Below are positions 33,454 through 42,590 of a DNA stretch of 64,000 bases, piece after piece. Both the position numbers and the translations under genes were made by a program. Location: positions 1,178,001 through 1,242,000 of the forward strand of contig NZ_JAAVJL010000001.1 in NCBI RefSeq assembly GCF_012863495.1, written 5' to 3'. The notes under the pieces are model-generated. The model saw nothing but the letters and a program-made list of their open reading frames with translations, did not search any database and was not told where the DNA came from. Position 1 is the first letter of the stretch, and each line of letters opens with the position of its first letter. The stretch is from Pseudanabaena yagii GIHE-NHR1. GTDB lineage: Bacteria > Cyanobacteriota > Cyanobacteriia > Pseudanabaenales > Pseudanabaenaceae.

Positions 33454-34956
33454 GTGCTCAGTAAAAACAAACAGAAAATAATTGTAGTTGGGGCGGGAAT
33501 CGGTGGCTTAACGGCAGCAGCTTTATTGGCGAAGCGGGGCTACGAAGTGATTGTTTACGATCTCGCTCTAGTTGCAGGTGGTTGTGCATCAACATTTAAG
33601 CGAAGAGGCTTTACCTTTGATGTAGGCGCGACACAGGTGGCAGGATTAGAATCTGGCGGTATTCACGATCGCATTTTTCGTGAGTTAGAAATTGAACTTC
33701 CCGAAGCAACCCATTGCGATCCAGCCTGTGCCGTATTTTTACCCGATGAAAGCGAACCGATTAATGTCTGGCGCGATCGCCAAAAGTGGAAACACGAGCG
33801 TCAAAGACAATTTCCCAATAGCGAACCATTTTGGCAATTTCTCGAAGACTTATTTTGGCGTAGTTGGCGATTCCAGAGTCGTGATCCGATTTTGCCACCA
33901 CGCAATCTATGGGATGCATGGCAGTTAATTAAAGCCTTACGCATCGATACCTTAGCAACAGTTCCCTATACCTTTTCGACAGTGGGTGATGCCTTACGTG
34001 GTTTTGGATTAGCCAATGACAAAAGATTACGCACCTTTCTCGATTTACAGTTAAAACTCTATTCACAGGTCAACGCTGAAGAAACAGCTTTACTCTATGC
34101 TGCAACTGCACTAGCAGTTTCCCAAACCCCTTTAGGGCTATTCCATCTCCAAGGTAGTATGCAGGTATTGAGCGATCGCCTTGTTGCAAGTATTGAGCGA
34201 GATGGAGGAAAAGTGTTAATGCAGCATCGGGTTAGCGAGATTAAGGAAAAAGGAAAAAGGAAAAAGGTAAAGGTGGAAAGTCTCAAAACAGCAGAAACTT
34301 TTTGGGATGAGGCGGATCATGTTGTGGCAAATGTGACGGTGAATAATTTTGTGCAGCTTTTAGGCGATGCAACTCCTAAGGGTTATGCTCAGAGGGTAAA
34401 TCATCTCAAACCTGCTTCCGTTGCTTTTGTCGTTTATTTGGGAGTAGATCGCGCCGCTATTCCCAAAGACTGCCCACCACATTTGCAGTTTTTGGAAGCA
34501 TATGAAGGTTCCCCTATTGATAAACCCCATTCTCTATTTGTCTCAGTGAGCAAGGAAGGCGATGGACGTGCTCCTGAAGGCAAGGCAACAATAATCGCTT
34601 CAGAATTTACGGATGCAGCAATTTGGTATGGAGATAATGACTACCTAACTCTCAAACAGAAATTTACAGAACGAGCGATCGCTCAGTTGAGTGCCTACTT
34701 CCATCTCAATGAGCAAACCATTATCCATGTAGAAGCTGCTACACCCCAGACCTTTGCGCGATATACAGGACGCGATCGCGGCATCGTTGGTGGTGTAGGA
34801 ATGCGTGTTTCTACCTTTGGACCCTTCGGTTTTGCTAATCGCACTCCCCTCAAAAACATTTGGCTAGTCGGTGATTCCACTCATCCTGGAGAAGGAACCG
34901 CAGGGGTGAGTTATTCAGCATTAACTGTGGTCAGGCAGATAGAGCAGCTACAGTGA
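33454..34956 (+). CDS. crtD: carotenoid C-3',4' desaturase CrtD
   Basis: 500 residues of the phytoene-desaturase-like flavoprotein family. The FAD motif is IIVVGAGIGGLTAAALLAKRGYEV, followed by FDVGATQVAGLESGG. The C-terminal FAD contact is PLKNIWLVGDSTHPGEGTAGV, and the VNAEETALLYAATAL region is typical of cyanobacterial CrtD. In cyanobacteria it acts in myxoxanthophyll synthesis. The GTG at 33454 is the only start in place. A run of GGAAAAA heptamers inserts a basic KEKGKRKKVKVE stretch near residue 265. The 3' end overlaps the opposing oxidase gene by nine bases. Confidence 0.88.
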   Translation: MLSKNKQKIIVVGAGIGGLTAAALLAKRGYEVIVYDLALVAGGCASTFKRRGFTFDVGATQVAGLESGGIHDRIFRELEIELPEATHCDPACAVFLPDESEPINVWRDRQKWKHERQRQFPNSEPFWQFLEDLFWRSWRFQSRDPILPPRNLWDAWQLIKALRIDTLATVPYTFSTVGDALRGFGLANDKRLRTFLDLQLKLYSQVNAEETALLYAATALAVSQTPLGLFHLQGSMQVLSDRLVASIERDGGKVLMQHRVSEIKEKGKRKKVKVESLKTAETFWDEADHVVANVTVNNFVQLLGDATPKGYAQRVNHLKPASVAFVVYLGVDRAAIPKDCPPHLQFLEAYEGSPIDKPHSLFVSVSKEGDGRAPEGKATIIASEFTDAAIWYGDNDYLTLKQKFTERAIAQLSAYFHLNEQTIIHVEAATPQTFARYTGRDRGIVGGVGMRVSTFGPFGFANRTPLKNIWLVGDSTHPGEGTAGVSYSALTVVRQIEQLQ

Positions 34957-36030
34957 GAAAGGTTGCCAAGGTAAATCACTTTTGCCATTTAATAGTAAGT
35001 CTTTGGTAATTTGAGCAGTGACGGGAGCCATCATGACCCCATTGCGGTAATGCCCTGTGGCGATCAACATCTGGGGATGATTGGGGATAAATCCTAAAAT
35101 GGGTGCTCTTGTCGCTTGTGGTCTAGGTCGTTCTCCTGCCCATGTTTCTAGGACTTCCGCCTTAGCAAAAGCAGGACACCATGCGATCGCCTGTTCTAAC
35201 AAAAAGGCAATATTCTCCTCACGCGGTAATTGCTCGTACTCAAACTCAACGGTTGCACCAAGCCAATATTGATCATCTCCAAGAGGCACAATATTAATAT
35301 CTGAACCATCCTCATTTTCAGCATGAACAATCGTTTTGAGATTGAGATTTGGGACTTTTACACGCAGGGCTTGACCACCAACTGGTTGCAGTAAATCTTG
35401 CTTCTGCTCTCTTAACAATGGCGCAATGAGAGCATTAGAACCAAGACCTGCTGTAATCACAAGGTGATCGCTAGATAGGTCTTCTAAGTTCTGAACTGAT
35501 GTATTCCAATGAAACTTCACCCCATTTTGCGTAGCCGCGTCCACCAGAGCTTGGGCAAACTTGCGAGGATGCAGGGCGCGATCGCAAGGGCTGAGCAAAC
35601 CACTATCTGTGAGCCATTGGGGAAATTGTTCAGCAATTTGAGACTTTCCTAACCATTGCAACTCAAATCCCTGTTCTTTGCGAATTTCGATCAGCGATCG
35701 CGCTTTCATCTCAGCGTCGGGCGATCGATACAAGCTCAAAATGCCATGACGGTTATAGAGAAGATCATGTTTAGTTTGAGCAGTCAACTCAGCAATTAAG
35801 CGATCGTACTTGCTTAAGCTAGCCAAACGCAATTTGACCAAGTCCCCCTTTGCCTTAGCACTACAAGCCGCCATCAAAACTCCTAACGAAGCACCTGTTG
35901 CTCCCATAGCAGGTTGACTATTCGCCTCAATCACAGTTATATCAAGGTCGTTTGCCTGACTATCCTTGCTTAGTTCATAGGCAATTAATGCTCCGATTAC
36001 CCCGCAGCCAACAATAGTAACAGTTGTCAT
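34948..36030 (-). CDS. FAD-dependent amino acid oxidase (DAO / glycine oxidase-like)
   Basis: 360 residues. The opening VTIVGCGVIGALIAYELS is the FAD motif; TGASLGVLMAACSAK and VITAGLGSNALIAPLL follow. The substrate-side motif is GATVEFEYEQLP and the C-terminal FAD motif is WAGERPRPQATRAPILG, then IATGHYRNGVMMAPVTA. Closest in style to ThiO/glycine oxidase, which makes the imine for thiazole synthesis, but there is no thiG fusion or neighbour, so the substrate is open. Convergent with crtD. Confidence 0.82.
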   Translation of the reverse strand: MTTVTIVGCGVIGALIAYELSKDSQANDLDITVIEANSQPAMGATGASLGVLMAACSAKAKGDLVKLRLASLSKYDRLIAELTAQTKHDLLYNRHGILSLYRSPDAEMKARSLIEIRKEQGFELQWLGKSQIAEQFPQWLTDSGLLSPCDRALHPRKFAQALVDAATQNGVKFHWNTSVQNLEDLSSDHLVITAGLGSNALIAPLLREQKQDLLQPVGGQALRVKVPNLNLKTIVHAENEDGSDINIVPLGDDQYWLGATVEFEYEQLPREENIAFLLEQAIAWCPAFAKAEVLETWAGERPRPQATRAPILGFIPNHPQMLIATGHYRNGVMMAPVTAQITKDLLLNGKSDLPWQPFSL

Positions 36031-36053
36031 GAATGTCTTAAAAACTCATTGCA

Positions 36054-36142
36054 TATAGCAATCCTATTTCATTTGCAAATTTTTGGGTTTGTGGAAGCGC
36101 ACCCCGCAGGGGGACTTCCACAAACCATTTAGGATTGCTATA
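36054..36142. mobile_element. family-A inverted-repeat mini-element (copy 3)
   Basis: Ends TATAGCAATCCTATTTC and, inverted, CATTTAGGATTGCTATA. Centre TTTGTGGAAGCGCACCCC with a partly broken right arm (GGGGGACTTCCACAAA). It directly abuts a family-B element. Confidence 0.85.
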
Positions 36143-36235
36143 GCTGAGCGCAATTAAATATAAAACTCAAAAACCTGTGGCACAGGCGGCAAATGCATCA
36201 CAGGTTTTTGCTGCTGATATGCGTAAATTTTAGCG
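36143..36235. mobile_element. family-B inverted-repeat mini-element (copy 3)
   Basis: GAGCGCAATTAAATATAAAA, AAAAACCTGTGG, a variable core, CACAGGTTTTTG, then GCTGATATGCGTAAATTTTA. Placed end to end with family-A copy 3, upstream of the FHA gene. Confidence 0.7.
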
Positions 36236-36348
36236 AGTTGTGAGAAAGTCAGTGTTAGACTTTTGAAATAAACTGCAAAAGTGCAAATTCTGTAGAGCAC
36301 TTGTCGTCAAATCTTGATTATCCCTGTAAAAATTCTGCATGAAAGCCT

Positions 36349-36747
36349 GTGATTACGCTTAACTTGCTGCATCCTATTGAGGCTACTCCTATCCAAACAT
36401 GGAAATTTGAGTCTGAGCCAGTGATTCGGATTGGGCGCTCTGGTGATAATGACGTTATTTTATATAGCTCAGTTGTTTCCCGTTACCATGTCGAAATCCA
36501 CCGTCATCCCCTACATTGGGAAATCGTCAATATTGGTGCAAATGGTACATATATCAACGATCAGCCCATCGAAAAAGAACGAGTACAAGATGGGATCACC
36601 ATTCGACTAGCAGCAACGGGACCAAAATTACAAATTTTATTAGATGGGGCAGGATCTCCCACCCCTCTCCAACAGATTGCTGCCACTCAGCCAGTCACAT
36701 CCAAGAAACCAAGCGATAATCGTCCTACTTTTATGCCCCGTAAATAG
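36349..36747 (+). CDS. FHA-domain protein
   Basis: 132 residues, essentially one forkhead-associated domain: VIRIGRSGDNDVIL, SSVVSRYHVEIHR and IVNIGANGTYINDQPI, which carry the phosphothreonine-binding Arg/Ser/Asn set. A short Pro/Lys tail follows. It recognises phosphothreonine in partners, so it likely serves a Ser/Thr kinase pathway. The start is a GTG at 36349; no ATG precedes the domain. It is isolated, between a pair of mini-elements and a triple hairpin. Confidence 0.88.
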   Translation: MITLNLLHPIEATPIQTWKFESEPVIRIGRSGDNDVILYSSVVSRYHVEIHRHPLHWEIVNIGANGTYINDQPIEKERVQDGITIRLAATGPKLQILLDGAGSPTPLQQIAATQPVTSKKPSDNRPTFMPRK

Positions 36748-36748
36748 T

Positions 36749-36877
36749 GCAGAATCAAAAGCCTTGCTAAGCAAGGCTTTTGATTCTGCGTTTTGAGAGA
36801 TGGTTGGCTAAGCCAACCATCTCTCAAAACGCATCGAATTAAAGAAATTGTGGCGAAGCCGCAATTTCTCTAATTCG
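36749..36877. terminator. three abutting long hairpins after the FHA gene
   Basis: H1 36749-36789: arms GCAGAATCAAAAGCCTTGC around TAA. H2 36788-36832: arms GCGTTTTGAGAGATGGTTGG around CTAAG, sharing two bases with H1. H3 36835-36877: arms CGAATTA..AAATTGTGGC around GAA. The apexes are GCTAAGC, GGCTAAGCC and GGCGAAGCC. The first is likely the FHA terminator; the role of the other two is unclear. Confidence 0.8.
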
Positions 36878-37102
36878 GTGTGGCTTGCTGTAGCACCTTT
36901 ACATCTGCTTTGGTAATCTTTTGGCGATCTAGGCGATCTATTTTTTATACAAATATGAGCGTCGATATCGTAATATTATAGACTTGGCATAACTTATCAC
37001 TTGCTGACAGTTTTGCTAAAAAGTTGGCAAAACACCAAAAAATGTTTTTTGATTTCTAGATATATTCAATCTAGGCATACTTAATCTAGGCATATTTAAA
37101 TA

Positions 37103-38518
37103 ATGAAGGTCACTCTAGAGAAGCTTCCCGCTAGTCAAATTGGTTTTGACATTCAAGTAGAAGGGGCAAAGTCTCAAGCAATATACGATCGCGTTGTCAA
37201 AGACTTGACACGTACGATCCAAGTCCCCGGTTTTCGCAAAGGCAAAGCACCCCAACAGCTTGTACTAAGACAAGTTGGTAGTCAGCGACTCAAAGCAAAT
37301 GTTCTCGAAGAGTTGCTAGAAAAAACCTTAAACGAAGCCCTCGCCGAAAATAAAGAAGTAAAAGATAAAGCTCTAGGCGGCTTTCAGCTAATTACTGATC
37401 TCGAAACCCTTGTCCAAACCTTCATCCCTGGGCAAGATTTATCTTTTAAAGCAGCGATCGATGTAGAGCCAGAAATTACTCTTGCAAAGTATCAAGGTTT
37501 TAGCGTTAAAGCTGAGGAAATCAAACCCGATCTTACGGAAGTCGATCGCACCTTACATGAATTTCAAGTGCGTAAGTCCACCTTAGTACCCGTCGAAGAT
37601 CGCGCCATTGAATTAAATGATGTCGCAACAGTTGATCTAAAAGTACTTGATCGTGAAACTGGTGAAGAATTACCTGATGCTGGTGAAGACGATTTTCAGG
37701 TAGATGTTGATGAAAAAGCATTTATCCCTGAAGTTGTCAAAGCATTGGTTGGCGCAAAAATCGACGATGTGGTGGAAGTTGAGTCAGTTTTCCCCCAAGA
37801 CTACTACCCCGAAGAATATGTCGGTAAGGAAATTAAGTATGTAATTACAGTTAAGTCAATTAAGGGTCGTGAATTACCCGCCCTTGATGATGAGTTTGCC
37901 AAATCCATCAGCGATAAGGAAACGATCGCTGAATTGCGTGAGCTTTTAGAACAGCGCGTTATTGATGAGGCTGATTCCAAGACTAAGGCAAACAAAGAAA
38001 CTGCTATCCTTGAAGCCCTCACTGCTGAACTCGAAGTAGATTTACCTGCGACATTGGTGCAGCAAGAACTAGATTTCTTGGTAAGACAGCAAGCCAGCTA
38101 TCTGCAAGAGCGCATTGATCCTGCGATGGCAAAGCAACTCTTCACCAAGGAGTTGGTCGAAGAAATGCGCCGCCTCAATCGTCCAGAAGCTGTGAAACGC
38201 CTCAGACGTAAGGTTGCCCTTGATGAAATCGTCAAACAAGAAAAAATTGTTGCCGATGAAGCTACCCTCAACGAAAGAGTTGCTGGTGCGCTAGAAGCCC
38301 TCAAGGGTCAAAATATCGATCCTGATCGCTTGGCAACCGTCATTCGTGAAGAAATCTTGACCGAAAATGCCCTCACATGGTTGATCGAACATTCTGAGAT
38401 CGAGCTAGTTGAGCAAGGCTCTTTGAAGCCGCCAGCTGATGAAACCCTCGAAAGCATTGAACCAGAGATTGATGCTGATGGAGTAGTAACGGTTGATGCA
38501 ACATCTGAAGAAGCTTAG
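37103..38518 (+). CDS. tig: trigger factor
   Basis: Ribosome-bound chaperone and prolyl isomerase. The N-terminal ribosome-docking signature is QVPGFRKGKAP (about 38-48). The FKBP-like PPIase domain occupies about 165-245, and the helical C-terminal arms run to the acidic tail. Length of 471 residues is normal for cyanobacteria. It heads the conserved tig-clpP-clpX order, though a terminator hairpin and ~165 bases separate it from clpP. The upstream DNA has a short tandem repeat of TTAATCTAGGCATA-like words (37065-37098). Confidence 0.96.
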   Translation: MKVTLEKLPASQIGFDIQVEGAKSQAIYDRVVKDLTRTIQVPGFRKGKAPQQLVLRQVGSQRLKANVLEELLEKTLNEALAENKEVKDKALGGFQLITDLETLVQTFIPGQDLSFKAAIDVEPEITLAKYQGFSVKAEEIKPDLTEVDRTLHEFQVRKSTLVPVEDRAIELNDVATVDLKVLDRETGEELPDAGEDDFQVDVDEKAFIPEVVKALVGAKIDDVVEVESVFPQDYYPEEYVGKEIKYVITVKSIKGRELPALDDEFAKSISDKETIAELRELLEQRVIDEADSKTKANKETAILEALTAELEVDLPATLVQQELDFLVRQQASYLQERIDPAMAKQLFTKELVEEMRRLNRPEAVKRLRRKVALDEIVKQEKIVADEATLNERVAGALEALKGQNIDPDRLATVIREEILTENALTWLIEHSEIELVEQGSLKPPADETLESIEPEIDADGVVTVDATSEEA

Positions 38519-38524
38519 TTAACT

Positions 38525-38553
38525 AAAGAGGGGGTGCAACGCACCCCCTCTTT
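38525..38553 (+). terminator. terminator of tig
   Basis: AAAGAGGGGGTGC, AAC, GCACCCCCTCTTT. It starts seven bases after the tig stop, so clpP probably has its own promoter in 38560-38680. Confidence 0.85.
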
Positions 38554-38685
38554 GCTAAGAAATTCAGATTGCAGAAAAGATTACAATAGGAATGACAACA
38601 TCATCAAATACGATTTTTGAGTCATAATAGCTCTCAAATAGGTATGGTAAAACTCAAGCATTGCCTGAGATAATGCGTCAAAATT

Positions 38686-39375
38686 ATGGTGAATTCAAAA
38701 CGAATGTTCCCTTTATCTAGTCAATTAACATCGAGTCAATTCGCGATCGCTTCAACCCAAAATCAGGTTGTACCAATGGTGGTTGAGCAATCAGGTAAAG
38801 GCGAGAGAGCATTTGACATCTTCTCGCGCCTATTGCGAGAGCGGATTATTTTCTTGGGTTCGCAAGTCGATGACACCAGCGCCAATTTAATCATGTCCCA
38901 GCTTTTATTCTTAGAAGCTGAAGATCCCGAAAAAGACATTTATCTGTACATCAACTCCCCCGGTGGCTCTGTCTACTCAGGGATGGCGATCCTCGACACG
39001 ATGAACCATGTCCGTCCTGATGTCTGTACCATTTGTATGGGTCTAGCTGCTAGCATGGGAGCATTCCTCCTTGCGGCTGGTGCTAAGGGCAAGCGGATGT
39101 CTCTACCAAATGCACGGATCATGATTCACCAACCCCTCGGTGGCGCTCAAGGTCAAGCAGTGGATATCGAAATTCAAGCAAGAGAAATTTTGTATATTAA
39201 GCGATCGCTGAACGAGATGTTAGCCGAAAATACAGGTAAGCCCCTTGAACAGATCGAGCAAGATACCGAGCGCGATTTCTTTATGTCCCCTGCCGAAGCT
39301 CAGCAATATGGTTTAATCGATCGCGTTTTAACCAATGCCAATGGCCCTCAGCCATCTGTCCTCTCCCTAGTCTAG
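38686..39375 (+). CDS. clpP: ATP-dependent Clp protease proteolytic subunit
   Basis: Serine protease ring subunit. The catalytic serine is in [12 protein letters not shown], the histidine in [11 protein letters not shown], and the aspartate in [28 protein letters not shown] is also diagnostic. 229 residues from the ATG at 38686, with an N-terminal extension of about 25 residues before [17 protein letters not shown], so an internal start is possible. clpX begins 17 bases after the stop. It partners with ClpX here and may form mixed rings with other ClpP/ClpR copies elsewhere. Confidence 0.96.
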   Translation: MVNSKRMFPLSSQLTSSQFAIASTQNQVVPMVVEQSGKGERAFDIFSRLLRERIIFLGSQVDDTSANLIMSQLLFLEAEDPEKDIYLYINSPGGSVYSGMAILDTMNHVRPDVCTICMGLAASMGAFLLAAGAKGKRMSLPNARIMIHQPLGGAQGQAVDIEIQAREILYIKRSLNEMLAENTGKPLEQIEQDTERDFFMSPAEAQQYGLIDRVLTNANGPQPSVLSLV

Positions 39376-39392
39376 CCACAGCGAGATAGCTT

Positions 39393-40730
39393 ATGCCCAG
39401 TAAATATGACTCTCATCTAAAATGTTCCTTCTGTGGTAAATCGCAGGAGCAGGTACGCAAGCTAATTGCAGGACCAGGGGTATACATTTGTGATGAGTGT
39501 GTGGATTTGTGTAACGAAATCCTCGATGAGGAGCTATTTAATAGCGCTCCCCCCCAAGCTGCTCAGCGTAAAGATCCTGCCAATGAAAAGCGTAAAACCA
39601 AAACTGCGGCAAATCTCAATCTCAACCAAATTCCCAAACCTCGCGATATCAAACGCTATCTCGATGAAAATGTAGTGGGGCAAGACGAAGCTAAAAAGGT
39701 TTTGTCTGTGGCTGTATATAACCACTACAAGCGCCTTAGCTTTATCGAGTCAGCTAGTAAGGGACAGTCTGAGGATGGGGTTGAACTTCAGAAGTCAAAC
39801 ATTTTGCTGATAGGTCCTACGGGTTGTGGTAAGACCCTTTTGGCGCAGACCTTAGCCGAAATGCTAGATGTGCCTTTTGCGGTCGCTGATGCTACCACCC
39901 TCACCGAGGCGGGCTATGTCGGCGAAGATGTGGAGAATATTTTACTGCGGCTATTGCAAGTTGCGGATCTCGATGTCGAAGAGGCGCAGCGGGGCATTAT
40001 TTATATTGATGAAATCGATAAAATTGCCCGTAAGAGTGAAAATACTTCGATTACCCGTGATGTGTCAGGCGAAGGCGTACAACAAGCCTTGCTGAAAATG
40101 CTAGAAGGGACGATCGCTAATGTGCCGCCCCAAGGTGGACGTAAGCATCCTTATCAAGACTGCATCCAAATTGATACCAAAAATATTTTGTTTATTTGCG
40201 GTGGAGCCTTCGGGGGCATGGAAAAGCTGATCGAGCAACGCATCGGTAAAAAGTCGATGGGGTTTGTGCAGCAGGGCGAATCGATTCCCCGTGAAAAGCG
40301 TACTGCCGAGATTCTGAAAAACTTGCAGCCCGATGATCTGGTTAAGTTTGGGATGATTCCTGAATTTATCGGTCGTGTGCCTGTAACGGCTGTGCTTGAT
40401 CCTCTCGATGAAAAAGCCCTCATGGCAATCTTGACTGAGCCTCGTAGTGCTCTGATTAAGCAGTACCAGAAACTCTTAAAAATGGATAATGTCCAGCTTG
40501 AGTTTCAGCCCGATGCTGTACAGGCTATCGCCAAAGAAGCCTATCGTCGTAAAACGGGGGCAAGAGCATTACGCGGTATTGTCGAGCAGTTGATGCTAGA
40601 CATGATGTACGAGTTGCCATCGCGTAAGGATGTAACCAAATGTCTGATTACTCGCGACATGGTCGAAAATTTATCAACTGCCGAGATATTGCAACATCCT
40701 GCATCAATGCCTAAACCTGAATCCGCCTAA
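39393..40730 (+). CDS. clpX: ATP-dependent Clp protease ATP-binding subunit ClpX
   Basis: AAA+ unfoldase of ClpXP. The N-terminal zinc-binding domain has [11 protein letters not shown] and CDECVDLC. Walker A is GPTGCGKT, Walker B is [11 protein letters not shown], and sensor/arginine-finger regions are at GRVPVTAVL and [12 protein letters not shown]. 445 residues, complete. In a clpP-clpX operon. The stop codon is part of a palindrome shared with hflX. Confidence 0.97.
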   Translation: MPSKYDSHLKCSFCGKSQEQVRKLIAGPGVYICDECVDLCNEILDEELFNSAPPQAAQRKDPANEKRKTKTAANLNLNQIPKPRDIKRYLDENVVGQDEAKKVLSVAVYNHYKRLSFIESASKGQSEDGVELQKSNILLIGPTGCGKTLLAQTLAEMLDVPFAVADATTLTEAGYVGEDVENILLRLLQVADLDVEEAQRGIIYIDEIDKIARKSENTSITRDVSGEGVQQALLKMLEGTIANVPPQGGRKHPYQDCIQIDTKNILFICGGAFGGMEKLIEQRIGKKSMGFVQQGESIPREKRTAEILKNLQPDDLVKFGMIPEFIGRVPVTAVLDPLDEKALMAILTEPRSALIKQYQKLLKMDNVQLEFQPDAVQAIAKEAYRRKTGARALRGIVEQLMLDMMYELPSRKDVTKCLITRDMVENLSTAEILQHPASMPKPESA

Positions 40731-40765
40731 TAAAAAAGCCTCGCTTTGCGAGGCTTTTTTATTAG
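40727..40765. terminator. perfect palindrome holding the stop codons of clpX and hflX
   Basis: CTAATAAAAAAGCCTCGC and its complement flank TTT. The clpX TAA (40728-40730) is in the left arm and the hflX TAA (40762-40764, minus) in the right arm. T-runs on both strands make it a bidirectional intrinsic terminator. Confidence 0.93.
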
Positions 40766-42381
40766 TTTAGTTCACCGATCGCATATTCAATTAGCTTTAG
40801 CAATGACTTGCTCATTTGCTCAAAGCCTTGACGCTTCAATGCCGAAATGGCGATCGCCTCAGGATATTTCTCTAGAATTGCCTGAGGCTCAGGGACAGCA
40901 TCGATTTTATTGAAGACTAATAATGTGGGACCGACCGCGATCGGCATATCCTTGAGGATTTTATCCACCGCTTTAAGTTGATCTTCCCATGCGGAATGGG
41001 AGGCATCGACTAGATGTACCAAGACATCAGCTTCGGATACCTCTTCTAAGGTGGCGCGAAAGGCATCAACGAGGGAATGAGGCAGTTCGTGAATGAAGCC
41101 TACGGTATCAGTAAGCAAAACGGTATGAATTTTGTCATCTTCACCCGTGAGGCTGAGGCGGCGTGTAGTGGGGTCAAGGGTGGCAAATAACTTATCGGCA
41201 GCGTAAACATCAGCCCTTGTCATCGCATTGAGCAAGGTTGATTTACCCGCATTGGTATAACCAACGATCGCCACTGTGGGTACTTCCTGATCGATACGCT
41301 TTTGGCGAATACGTGATCGCTGTTCTTGCAAACGATTGACCTGTTGTTGCAGGAACGTAATCCGTTTTTGGATCACGCGGCGATCGGTTTCCAATTTGGT
41401 TTCTCCAGGTCCGCGAGTACCAATACCACCACCGAGTCGAGAGAGCGCCTGCCCATGACCAGCAAGACGTGGTAATCGATATTCTAATTGTGCTAGCTCA
41501 ACCTGTAACTTTCCCTCAGATGTCTGGGCACGTTGAGCAAAAATATCAAGAATCACTTCCGTGCGATCGCTAACTCTTAGACCAATCATTCTTTCGAGAT
41601 TACGAGTTTGGGAAGCTGTCAGTTCGCGATCGAATACGACCAGATTTGCTCCTTTAGTTTGAGCGGCGATCGCTAATTCTAAAACCTTACCTTCACCCAG
41701 CACTGTTTGCGGATGGGGACGTTCGCGCTTTTGCCAGAGAGCATCGAGGACTTTGCCGCCCGCACTTTCCACTAAATGACCAAGCTCAATGAGGGCAAAG
41801 GGCATCGAGTCAGATTTCTCCTTTTGATGCATTAAGCCTACTAGCACCACCCGATCTTGATTATCATCAGTCGCCCTACCCGCAAAATTGCGGCTAAATT
41901 CCTCTTCTAAGCCTTCAACTAATTCTAAAAAATCCTGCTTGGACAAAGCATCCAATGTCATGGGCTTAGATACGCGCCAAGCCTCCTGCTTTTCTGGTAA
42001 TTCTGTATCGGTTGCAGGCAATAAATGCGCCAAGTAACCACGTTCGGCATAGCCCTTGAGATTGACAGGCAAAATTACCAAGGCATCGAGACGCTGCATT
42101 AACATGGCGGTGAGATCGGTTACATTTGGCGGCTCAGTATCGGGAGTGGCACAAATGCAACGTAAACCACTGAGGCGATCGCTACCATAGCGCGGCAACT
42201 CTAAGGGCGGAATTTTGGTTTGATTAGGTGTCCCGATCGCCACACGAATCACCTGTCCGCGCCGATTGATATAAATACAGATAGATTCCTTTAGCTCAGC
42301 GCTGACCACAGCAAGGCGTTGAGCGAGTTCGGGAGTGGTGAGGCTATCTTGTGGCAATCGCGATCGATAGAGTCGATCCAA
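40762..42381 (-). CDS. hflX: GTPase HflX
   Basis: Ribosome-associated GTPase that splits or rescues stalled ribosomes. The HflX N-domain has VFDRELTASQTRNLER; GGIGTRGPGETKLETDRR is the linker motif. The G domain has P-loop GYTNAGKSTLLNA, DTVGFIHELP and FNKID. The first usable canonical start is a TTG at 42381. In-frame codons upstream (to 42435) encode an IETIYGKTQGLKAHQLKQ stretch that matches the conserved HflX start, so translation probably begins at a non-canonical codon (ATC 42435 or ATT 42426) or the start was altered. Divergent from cbiX. Confidence 0.93.
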   Translation of the reverse strand: MDRLYRSRLPQDSLTTPELAQRLAVVSAELKESICIYINRRGQVIRVAIGTPNQTKIPPLELPRYGSDRLSGLRCICATPDTEPPNVTDLTAMLMQRLDALVILPVNLKGYAERGYLAHLLPATDTELPEKQEAWRVSKPMTLDALSKQDFLELVEGLEEEFSRNFAGRATDDNQDRVVLVGLMHQKEKSDSMPFALIELGHLVESAGGKVLDALWQKRERPHPQTVLGEGKVLELAIAAQTKGANLVVFDRELTASQTRNLERMIGLRVSDRTEVILDIFAQRAQTSEGKLQVELAQLEYRLPRLAGHGQALSRLGGGIGTRGPGETKLETDRRVIQKRITFLQQQVNRLQEQRSRIRQKRIDQEVPTVAIVGYTNAGKSTLLNAMTRADVYAADKLFATLDPTTRRLSLTGEDDKIHTVLLTDTVGFIHELPHSLVDAFRATLEEVSEADVLVHLVDASHSAWEDQLKAVDKILKDMPIAVGPTLLVFNKIDAVPEPQAILEKYPEAIAISALKRQGFEQMSKSLLKLIEYAIGELN

Positions 42382-42448
42382 TTGTTTTAATTGATGAGCC
42401 TTTAGTCCTTGGGTTTTTCCGTAAATAGTTTCGATATGCGTTACTCGA

Positions 42449-42580
42449 TATAATTATAAACACCGCTAAGAGTTCAGCAATTTCATAAAGAACTTAATTT
42501 GTTGTGATGTAGCTTCGTCGCACCTCATCAAATTGGCTCTTTATTGCCTGTGATTCTCAAGGCAGTGTTTATAATTATAC
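42449..42580. mobile_element. family-C inverted-repeat mini-element between hflX and cbiX
   Basis: Ends TATAATTATAAACACCG (left) and CAGTGTTTATAATTATA (right) are inverted copies. The interior continues as an imperfect palindrome, CAATTTCATAAAGAAC against GGCTCTTTATTGCC. Flanks ACTCGA and ACTCAA could be a degenerate duplication. It occupies nearly all of the divergent promoter region. Confidence 0.65.
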
Positions 42581-42590
42581 TCAAGAGACT

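Noticed and set aside
33454-34956. Frameshift in crtD caused by the heptamer run
   Set aside because: The frame is intact through the run and the C-terminal FAD motif is present, so the gene is complete as given.
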